Origin: Streptomyces roseochromogenus subsp. oscitans DS 12.976
GTDB taxonomy: Bacteria; Actinomycetota; Actinomycetes; Streptomycetales; Streptomycetaceae
DNA: 12,596 nucleotides
Assembly: GCF_000497445.1 (NCBI RefSeq)
Contig: NZ_CM002285.1
Span: forward strand, 7,981,456 to 7,994,051
Reading direction: 5' to 3'
This document shows positions 7,351 to 12,596 of this stretch, in pieces (the first letter of the stretch is position 1; each line of letters begins with the position of its first letter). Below the pieces are notes generated by a model, which was not told the DNA's origin, did not search any database, and saw nothing but the letters and a program-made list of their open reading frames with translations. A program made the translations under genes and the position numbers.

Positions 7351-7367
7351 GCATTGCGCCCCGAGCT

Positions 7368-8108
7368 CTACTCCGCGGTCTTCCGCGCCAGCGAGTTGCT
7401 GCCTATGGAGTTCCGCACGCTGAAGCTCACCGCATCCGGGCGGTAGCGGTCGTCGGACCACTCCACCGGTCGGCCTTCGCGTGTCGTCGTCACCCGCCGC
7501 ACCCGTAGCAGCGGACTCGTCCGGCGGACCCCCAGCAACTCGGCGTCCTGCGCGCCGCAGGCGACCGCGTCGATCACATGCTCGCCGTAGGCGAAGACCA
7601 GCCCCGTGTCGTCGTACAGCCGCTGCGTGACCGACGGACACTCCGGCTCGATCGACTCCACCGCCGGGGAGATCCAGTCGGCGTACACCGTGCGCTCCAG
7701 CAGCACCGGTTCGCCGTCCAGGCCGCGGACCCGGAGCACATGCAACACCTGCGTGCCGATGGGGAGTTGGAGGCGAATCGCGTCCTCGTGGGTGGCCGGG
7801 CGGTACTCCTGGGTCACCACATGACCCGTGGCCTCGCGGCCCATCGCGCGGGCCCACTGGGCGAAGCTGCGCAGTTCCTCGAAGCTCTGGCTGCGCCGGC
7901 TGGCGAGCACGACGCGCCGGGCGCCCTGGCGGGAGCCGATCAGGCCCTCGGAGGTCAGGGCCGCCACGGCCTGGCGGACCGTGCCGCGTGAGACGCCGTA
8001 GTGCGTCGCGAGTTCCGCCTCCGAGGGCAGACGGCTGCCGACCGTGTACTCCTCGCGGTCGATCGCCCGCCGCAGTTCGTCGGCGATCTCCTCGTGTCGC
8101 GCCGTCAT
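7368..8108 (-). CDS. GntR-family regulator, HutC subfamily (UTRA domain)
   Basis: 246-aa cytoplasmic transcription factor. The N-terminal winged helix-turn-helix (about 5-68) shows the family signature LPSEAELATHYGVSRGTVRQA (27-47) and EGLIGSRQG wing. The C-terminal UTRA effector domain (about 88-235) includes VLHVLRVRGLDGEPVLLERT and the late SPLLRVRRVT strand. Start ATG 8106-8108 has a GAGGGGA ribosome site just upstream; a further in-frame start 18 codons earlier lacks conservation. It diverges from the ABC importer operon, leaving 206 nt between start codons, and is probably its local repressor. The operator candidate AACTTGT-N4-ACAAGTT at 8261-8278 has the same half-site spacing as known HutC/DasR-type sites. 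Members sense sugars, amino-acid derivatives or phosphonates; the ligand here is unknown. Confidence 0.92.
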   Translation of the reverse strand: MTARHEEIADELRRAIDREEYTVGSRLPSEAELATHYGVSRGTVRQAVAALTSEGLIGSRQGARRVVLASRRSQSFEELRSFAQWARAMGREATGHVVTQEYRPATHEDAIRLQLPIGTQVLHVLRVRGLDGEPVLLERTVYADWISPAVESIEPECPSVTQRLYDDTGLVFAYGEHVIDAVACGAQDAELLGVRRTSPLLRVRRVTTTREGRPVEWSDDRYRPDAVSFSVRNSIGSNSLARKTAE

Positions 8109-8129
8109 GCTTCCCCTCTGCTCGGGTCT

Positions 8130-8139
8130 CTGTGCACAG
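8130..8139. promoter_or_regulatory. 10-bp palindrome CTGTGCACAG upstream of the GntR gene
   Basis: A perfect palindrome 22 nt upstream of the GntR start codon. It could be an autoregulatory site, but it does not resemble the operator at 8261-8278. Confidence 0.25.
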
Positions 8140-8224
8140 CGTGACCAGCCTAATCGACGCACCTTGGTGATCCGTGTCAGTCGGAAGTGTGCAGGGAAAC
8201 AGGGCCTGGTGTTTCGCCGATGTT

Positions 8225-8230
8225 TACGAT
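8225..8230 (+). promoter_or_regulatory. Candidate -10 element TACGAT of the ABC operon promoter
   Basis: TACGAT matches the TANNNT pattern and lies 31 nt before the operator-like inverted repeat. No convincing -35 is seen at 16-19 nt upstream, so the promoter call is tentative. Confidence 0.33.
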
Positions 8231-8260
8231 CAGGACACCCGAGACCGGCGTACTGAGGCC

Positions 8261-8278
8261 AACTTGTTCAGACAAGTT
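8261..8278. promoter_or_regulatory. Predicted GntR/HutC operator
   Basis: AACTTGT (8261-8267) and ACAAGTT (8272-8278) are perfect inverted arms with a 4-nt spacer (TCAG). The GT-N4-AC core spacing is the same as in DasR-type HutC operators (GGT-CTAG-ACC family). It lies 37 nt before the binding-protein start and downstream of the candidate -10, where binding would block transcription. The adjacent gene encodes a HutC-type regulator. Confidence 0.65.
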
Positions 8279-8314
8279 CTCCCTCCCTCCTTCATGCGTC
8301 CCCCTGGAGAGACC

Positions 8315-9475
8315 GTGATCGTGTCCCTGCCGAGAAACGCCGTGCTCGGCGGCTCCCTCGCCGTCGTCGCCGCGCTCGCGCTGAGCGCCTGCGGCGCCGC
8401 CCCCGACAACGCGTCCACCAAGACCAAGGACGGCAAGACCGCCGCCACCGCCACCTCCGCAGCCGACTTCGGCGGCATGGACGCCCTGGTCAAGGCGGCC
8501 AAGAAGGAGGGCACGCTGCACATCATCGCGGTGCCCCGCGACTGGGCCAACTACGGCGCCCTCATCGACGGCTTCCAGAAGAAGTACGGCATCAAGATCG
8601 AGGACGAGAGCCCCGACGGCACCAGCCAGGATGAGATCAACGCCGTCACCACCCGCAAGGGCCAGGACCGCGCCCCCGACGTCCTCGACCTCGGCTCCTC
8701 CTTCGCGCTGAGCGCCGCCCAGCAGGGTCTGCTCGCGCCCTACAAGGTGGCCTCCTACACCGAGATCCCCGAGGCCCAGAAGGACCCGCAGGCCCGCTGG
8801 TACAACGACTACGGCGGCTACATCTCCATCGGCTGCGACGACAAGCGCGTCAAGGAGTGCCCGACCAGCTTCAAGGACCTGCTCAAGCCCGAGTACAAGG
8901 GCCAGGTCGCCCTCAACGGCAACCCGACCAAGTCCGGCTCCGCCTTCGGCGGCGTCTACGCCGCGGCCCTCGCGAACGGCGGCTCCTTCGACAACATCCA
9001 GCCCGGCCTGGACTTCTTCGCCAAGCTGAAGAAGAGCGGCAACTACACGCCCGTCGAGTCCACCCCGGCCACCGTCGAGAAGGGCGAGACGCCCATCTCC
9101 ATCGACTGGGACTACCTGAACGCCGGCTACGCCAAGGAGTTCAAGTCCAAGGGCCTCGACTGGAAGGTCGTCATCCCGAGCGACGGCCAGTACGCCCAGT
9201 ACTACTCCCAGGCGATCAACAAGGACGCCTCGCACCCCGCGGCCGCCCGCCTGTGGCAGGAGTACCTGTACAGCACCGAGGGCCAGAACCTGTGGCTCCA
9301 GGGCTACGCCCGCCCGGCCCTGATGGCCACCATGGACAAGGCCGGCACCCTCGACAAGACGGCCGCCGCCCAGCTGCCGAAGGTCACCGGCACGCCCTCC
9401 TTCCCGACCGAGGACCAGCAGAGCAAGGCCAAGACGGTCATCGCCCAGGGCTGGGGTAAGGCCGTCTCCGGATGA
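8315..9475 (+). CDS. ABC transporter extracellular solute-binding lipoprotein
   Basis: 386-aa lipoprotein that captures the substrate outside the cell for the importer encoded next. A short signal peptide ends in the lipobox LSAC (C26), then a Lys/Thr/Ala linker (about 30-48) and a two-lobe periplasmic-binding fold of the iron/spermidine/2-aminoethylphosphonate class. C174 and C182 (GCDDKRVKEC) could form a disulfide. ISIDWDYLNAGY and YYSQAINKDASHPAAARLW are family-like segments in the second lobe. GTG 8315 is chosen for the GGAG 5 nt upstream and because it gives a normal lipoprotein leader; GTG 8321 is possible. The stop overlaps the first permease by ATGA. Substrate unknown: polyamines, ferric complexes or phosphonates all use this fold. 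Confidence 0.9.
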   Translation: MIVSLPRNAVLGGSLAVVAALALSACGAAPDNASTKTKDGKTAATATSAADFGGMDALVKAAKKEGTLHIIAVPRDWANYGALIDGFQKKYGIKIEDESPDGTSQDEINAVTTRKGQDRAPDVLDLGSSFALSAAQQGLLAPYKVASYTEIPEAQKDPQARWYNDYGGYISIGCDDKRVKECPTSFKDLLKPEYKGQVALNGNPTKSGSAFGGVYAAALANGGSFDNIQPGLDFFAKLKKSGNYTPVESTPATVEKGETPISIDWDYLNAGYAKEFKSKGLDWKVVIPSDGQYAQYYSQAINKDASHPAAARLWQEYLYSTEGQNLWLQGYARPALMATMDKAGTLDKTAAAQLPKVTGTPSFPTEDQQSKAKTVIAQGWGKAVSG

Positions 9476-10371
9476 CCACCGCCCTCCCGCGTACGGACGT
9501 GGCGCCCGTCGCTTCGGCGAAGCGGCGGCGCCGCGCCCCCGGCTGGCTGGCGGTCGTACCGCTGCTGGTCTTCGTCACCATCGCCTTCGGCCTGCCCGCC
9601 GTCGCCATCGTGAACGGCGCCTTCTCGGTCGACGACGCCACCACGGGCGCCACCCACTACACCGGCGCCAACCTGACGGCCTCGCTGCAGGGCCCGTACC
9701 TCACCGCACTGCTCGGCAGCGTCAAGCTGTCCGCGATCTCGGCCGCGCTCGGCGCCCTGCTCGGGCTGCCGCTCGCACAGGCCGTGGTCAGCTCGCGCTC
9801 CCGCTGGCTGCGCGAGGCCGTGCTGACCGCCTCCGGGGTGCTCGCCAACTTCGGCGGCGTCCCGCTGGCCTTCGCCTTCGTCGCCACCCTCGGCAACGCG
9901 GGCGTCCTCACCGTCCACCTGGGCCTGAAGGACAGCGGCTGGGACCTCTACAGCTTCTGGGGCCTGGTCCTCGTCTACCTGTACTTCCTCATCCCGCTCA
10001 TGGTCCTCACCATCACCCCCGCGCTGGACGGCCTGCGCGCGCAGTGGCGCGAGGCCGCGCTGAACAACGGCGCCACCGGTGTGCAGTACTGGCGGCACGT
10101 GGCCCTGCCCGTGCTCGCGCCCTCGCTGCTCGGCGGCCTGGTCCTGCTGTTCGGCAGCGCCTTCGCCGCCTACGCCACCGCCGCCGCCATGGTCGGCAGC
10201 GCGGTCCCGCTGGTCACCCTGCAGATCGCCGACGCCCTGTCCGGCAACGTCCTGGTCGGCCAGGAGAACGTCGCCCTCGCCCTCAGCCTCGACATGGTCC
10301 TGGTGGCGGGCCTGGTGATGGCCGTGTACCTGCCCCTTCAGCGACGGAGCGCGCGATGGCTCGACGCCTGA
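9472..10371 (+). CDS. ABC transporter permease subunit 1
   Basis: 299-aa inner-membrane subunit with about six membrane helices after a basic N-terminus (KRRRR, 17-21). The cytoplasmic coupling loop has the EAA-type motif EAALNNGATGVQYWRHVALPVLAP (about 184-207), which contacts the ATPase. The order of helices and loop fits the PotB/PhnU-like (molybdate/polyamine/phosphonate) permease family. It starts with ATG overlapping the binding-protein stop (ATGA) and its last 16 nt overlap the second permease gene, so the operon is translated as a tight unit. It presumably pairs with subunit 2 to form the channel. Confidence 0.93.
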   Translation: MTTALPRTDVAPVASAKRRRRAPGWLAVVPLLVFVTIAFGLPAVAIVNGAFSVDDATTGATHYTGANLTASLQGPYLTALLGSVKLSAISAALGALLGLPLAQAVVSSRSRWLREAVLTASGVLANFGGVPLAFAFVATLGNAGVLTVHLGLKDSGWDLYSFWGLVLVYLYFLIPLMVLTITPALDGLRAQWREAALNNGATGVQYWRHVALPVLAPSLLGGLVLLFGSAFAAYATAAAMVGSAVPLVTLQIADALSGNVLVGQENVALALSLDMVLVAGLVMAVYLPLQRRSARWLDA

Positions 10372-11177
10372 CCCCGTGGCGGTGGGTCGTCCTCGGCCTC
10401 GCCGCCCTGTACTTCCTGGTGCCGCTCGCCGCCTCCGTGATCTTCACGGTGGACGTGCCCGGCCAGGGCGTCAGCTTCGACGCCTACACGAAGATCCTCT
10501 CCGCCGACGGCTTCCTCTCCAGCCTGCTGCTCTCGCTGGAGCTGGCCGTCGCCACCATCGCGGCCGTCCTGCTGCTGATGGTGCCCGCCGTGGTCGCGCT
10601 GCGGCTCGGCGCGCCCCGGCTGCGCCCGGTGGTGGAGGTGGTGTGCTCGCTGCCGCTGGTGGTGCCGCCCATCGCGTTCGTCGCCGGCATCGCCACCGTG
10701 CTGAAGTGGGGCCCGGAGCATCTCTCCCAGACGCCGTTGTTCGAGACGTTCGTGGTGATCCAGAACCAGAACTTCCCGGTCGTACTGGTCCTCGCCTACG
10801 TCGTGATGGCCCTGCCGTTCGTCTACCGGGCCCTGGACGCCGGCCTGCGGGCCATCGACGTACGGACCCTCGTCGAGGCCGCCCGCAGCTGCGGCGCCTC
10901 CTGGCCGCAGGCGCTGTTGCAGGCCGTTCTGCCCAATCTGCGCGGGGCCCTGCTGAATGCGTCCTTCCTCACGCTGGCCCTGGTCCTGGGCGAGTTCACG
11001 GTCTCCCATCTGCTCGGCTACGCGCCCTTCGCCGTGTGGATCTACAACGTCGGCGGCGAACAGGCCCAGATGTCCGTCGCCGTGTCCGTGCTCAGCCTGC
11101 TCGTCACCTGGGCCCTGCTCCTCGCGCTCGCCGGTGCCGGCGGCGGACGCAACCGAACCGCTTCTTCCCGGGGATGA
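10356..11177 (+). CDS. ABC transporter permease subunit 2
   Basis: 273-aa membrane subunit with about six helices and the coupling loop VEAARSCGASWPQALLQAVLPNLRG (about 172-196), a PotC/PhnV-like arrangement. ATG 10356 is chosen because GGAG lies 6 nt upstream (10346-10349) and the first helix follows at once; the frame stays open upstream, but that part overlaps permease 1 and is not conserved. The C-terminus ends in a small Gly/Arg/Ser tail. Its stop overlaps the ATPase start (ATGA). With subunit 1 it should form the heterodimeric transmembrane pore. Confidence 0.92.
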   Translation: MARRLTPWRWVVLGLAALYFLVPLAASVIFTVDVPGQGVSFDAYTKILSADGFLSSLLLSLELAVATIAAVLLLMVPAVVALRLGAPRLRPVVEVVCSLPLVVPPIAFVAGIATVLKWGPEHLSQTPLFETFVVIQNQNFPVVLVLAYVVMALPFVYRALDAGLRAIDVRTLVEAARSCGASWPQALLQAVLPNLRGALLNASFLTLALVLGEFTVSHLLGYAPFAVWIYNVGGEQAQMSVAVSVLSLLVTWALLLALAGAGGGRNRTASSRG

Positions 11178-12253
11178 CCACCATGACCGCCACCCTGACC
11201 GAGACCCTTGAAAAGGCCGCGACCGTCGAATTCCGGGGCCTCCGGCGCGAGTTCGGGGCCACCGTCGCCCTCGACGGACTCGACCTCACCGTCCGCCCGG
11301 GGGAGTTCCTGGCCCTGCTCGGCCCGTCCGGCTGCGGCAAGACCACCGCGCTGCGCATGCTCGCCGGGTTCGAACACCCCGACTCCGGCGCCGTGCTGGT
11401 CGACGGCGAGGACGTCACGCAGGTCCCGGCCCACCGCCGCGACGCCGGCATGGTCTTCCAGTCGTACAGCCTCTTCCCGCATCTGAACGCCGTCGACAAC
11501 GTCGCCTTCGGGCTGCGTATGCGCGGTGCCCGTACGGCCGAACGGCGCTCCCGTGCCGCCGAGTTGCTGGAGCTGGTCGGTCTCGCCGACAAGGGCGAGC
11601 GCTACCCGCACCAGCTCTCCGGCGGCCAGCAGCAGCGCATCGCGCTGGCCCGCGCCCTGGCCCTGCGCCCGCGCGTCCTCCTGCTCGACGAGCCGCTGTC
11701 CGCCCTCGACGCCAAGGTGCGGCTCACCCTGCGCGAGGAGATCCGCCGGCTCCAGCAGGAACTGGGCATCACCACGCTGTTTGTGACACACGATCAGGAG
11801 GAGGCCCTGTCGGTCGCCGACCGGGTCGCCGTCATGCGCGCCGGCCGCCTCGAACAGTGCGCCGAACCCGCCGAGTTGTACGGCCGTCCCGCGACCGCCT
11901 TCGTCGCCGAGTTCGTCGGCACGATGAGCCGGATCCCGGGCGCGCTGACCGACGGCACGGTCCAGGTGCTCGGGCAGCGGCTGCCCGCCGACGGCGAGGT
12001 GCCGGACGGCCCGGTGGACGTACTGGTGCGCCCGGAGTCCCTCCGGGTGAGCGCCGACGAACAGGGCACCGCCCGCGTCGTCGCCACCGCCTTCCTCGGC
12101 GCGGTCGTCCGGGTCACCGTACGGCTCGCCGACGGCACCGAGGCCAAGGCCGACCTGCCCGCGCACGAGGCCACCGGGCTCGGCGCCGGAGCCCCGGTCA
12201 GCGTGTCGCTGCCCGAACGCCCGGTGCTGGTGGCCGAACGTATCCAGAAGTGA
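11174..12253 (+). CDS. ABC transporter ATP-binding protein (PotA-like, with TOBE domain)
   Basis: 359-aa cytoplasmic ATPase that powers the importer. All motor motifs are intact: Walker A GPSGCGKTT (50-58), Q-loop VFQSYSLFPH, signature LSGGQ (148-152), Walker B LLLDEP with D172/E173, D-loop SALD, and switch H206 in THDQEEA. After about residue 235 comes a TOBE regulatory domain (DVLVRPESLRVSADE) typical of spermidine/iron/phosphonate-type transporters. ATG 11174 overlaps the permease stop; ATG 11183 is an alternative 3 codons on. It is followed 14 nt later by a HAD hydrolase, clearly part of the same transcript. Confidence 0.95.
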   Translation: MTTMTATLTETLEKAATVEFRGLRREFGATVALDGLDLTVRPGEFLALLGPSGCGKTTALRMLAGFEHPDSGAVLVDGEDVTQVPAHRRDAGMVFQSYSLFPHLNAVDNVAFGLRMRGARTAERRSRAAELLELVGLADKGERYPHQLSGGQQQRIALARALALRPRVLLLDEPLSALDAKVRLTLREEIRRLQQELGITTLFVTHDQEEALSVADRVAVMRAGRLEQCAEPAELYGRPATAFVAEFVGTMSRIPGALTDGTVQVLGQRLPADGEVPDGPVDVLVRPESLRVSADEQGTARVVATAFLGAVVRVTVRLADGTEAKADLPAHEATGLGAGAPVSVSLPERPVLVAERIQK

Positions 12254-12267
12254 GGAACGACAACAAC

Positions 12268-12596
12268 GTGACCCCCCACACCTCCGAACGCCCGCTGCAG
12301 GCCGTCCTGTTCGACATGGACGGCACCCTCGTCGACACCGAGCGGCTGTGGTGGGAGGCGGTCGAGCAGGTCGCCGGCCGCCCGCTGACCGAGGACGACC
12401 AGCGGGACGTGCTCGGCCGACCGGTCGAGCACACCGCCGCCTGGCTCGCCGCGGCGACCGGACGGCCCGAGGCGGACCTCGCGGCCGGCCTGCACCGCGA
12501 GTTCGCCGACCGCGTCCGCACCGGGATCGTGCCCCGGCCCGGCGCGCTGGACCTGCTGGACGCGCTGGCCGCCGCCGGTGTCCCCGCCGCCCTGGT
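12268..12596 (+). CDS. HAD-superfamily phosphatase (β-phosphoglucomutase-like subgroup), 3' end cut by window
   Basis: At least 109 residues are visible. Motif I, VLFDMDGTLVDTE, has nucleophile D16 and acid/base D18. A helical cap then begins (WWEAVEQVAG, TEDDQRDVLGRP), and the fragment ends in the PGALDLLDALAAAG segment before motif II. This is the HAD-IA pattern of small phosphatases and β-phosphoglucomutases. Motif I differs from phosphonatase PhnX, which usually reads DWAGT, so breakage of a C-P bond is not supported. GTG 12268 has GAGGA about 11 nt upstream. Its place at the end of the importer operon suggests that it acts on the imported molecule or its phosphorylated form. The rest of the enzyme and any further operon genes lie outside the window. 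Confidence 0.9.
   Translation, partial: MTPHTSERPLQAVLFDMDGTLVDTERLWWEAVEQVAGRPLTEDDQRDVLGRPVEHTAAWLAAATGRPEADLAAGLHREFADRVRTGIVPRPGALDLLDALAAAGVPAAL

Noticed and set aside
10044..10355. Upstream extension of the second permease
   Set aside because: The frame is open but overlaps permease 1 and gives an arginine-rich sequence; ATG 10356 has a good ribosome site and starts just before the first membrane helix.
12268..12596. Phosphonoacetaldehyde hydrolase (PhnX) with a 2-aminoethylphosphonate importer
   Set aside because: Motif I is DMDGT rather than the phosphonatase DWAGT-type pattern, and no transaminase gene is present in the window.

Overview
The window reads as chromosomal DNA of a Streptomyces-like actinomycete. 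Codon third positions are almost all G or C, GTG starts are common, genes overlap by ATGA, and the protein sequences and local gene order look like Streptomyces. No integrase, transposase, tRNA, rRNA or CRISPR array is visible. All genes are on the + strand except one GntR regulator.

Layout. (1) 1-1094: the end of an rsmB-type 16S rRNA m5C methyltransferase, a dispersed intergenic repeat, then ribulose-phosphate 3-epimerase (rpe). (2) 1209-2228: a SorC/DeoR-family sugar-responsive regulator. (3) 2291-3305: a degenerate ~31-bp tandem repeat leading into a predicted lipoprotein with an intact RNase Sa/barnase-type catalytic domain. It overlaps by 4 nt a barstar-like inhibitor, so this looks like a surface-anchored toxin RNase with coupled cytoplasmic protection. 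An 11-bp perfect inverted repeat places the RNase start codon in a hairpin arm. (4) 3438-4880: a GuaB1-type CBS-containing IMPDH/GMP-reductase family enzyme, followed by two strong hairpins. (5) 5054-7215: a promoter and structured leader, a CAT-type APC amino-acid permease, and an Lrp/AsnC regulator in the same operon. (6) 7216-7367: a convergent intergenic region with a second, hairpin-forming copy of the dispersed repeat. (7) 7368-12596: a HutC-type GntR regulator divergent from a tightly packed ABC importer operon (lipoprotein binding protein, two permeases, ATPase) that runs into a HAD phosphatase cut by the window end. A perfect AACTTGT-N4-ACAAGTT inverted repeat lies in the divergent region.

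How the genes may work together. rsmB and rpe are housekeeping. The SorC regulator probably senses a sugar phosphate. The RNase/barstar pair is a self-contained module. The permease and its Lrp regulator suggest amino-acid-responsive transport control. The GntR/ABC/HAD operon looks like uptake and dephosphorylation of a small, possibly phosphorylated solute, of the spermidine/putrescine, iron or 2-aminoethylphosphonate transporter type, but the substrate cannot be read from the sequence. The best candidates for something undescribed are the lipid-anchored RNase/barstar module with its start-codon hairpin, and the GntR-controlled importer with its embedded HAD enzyme.
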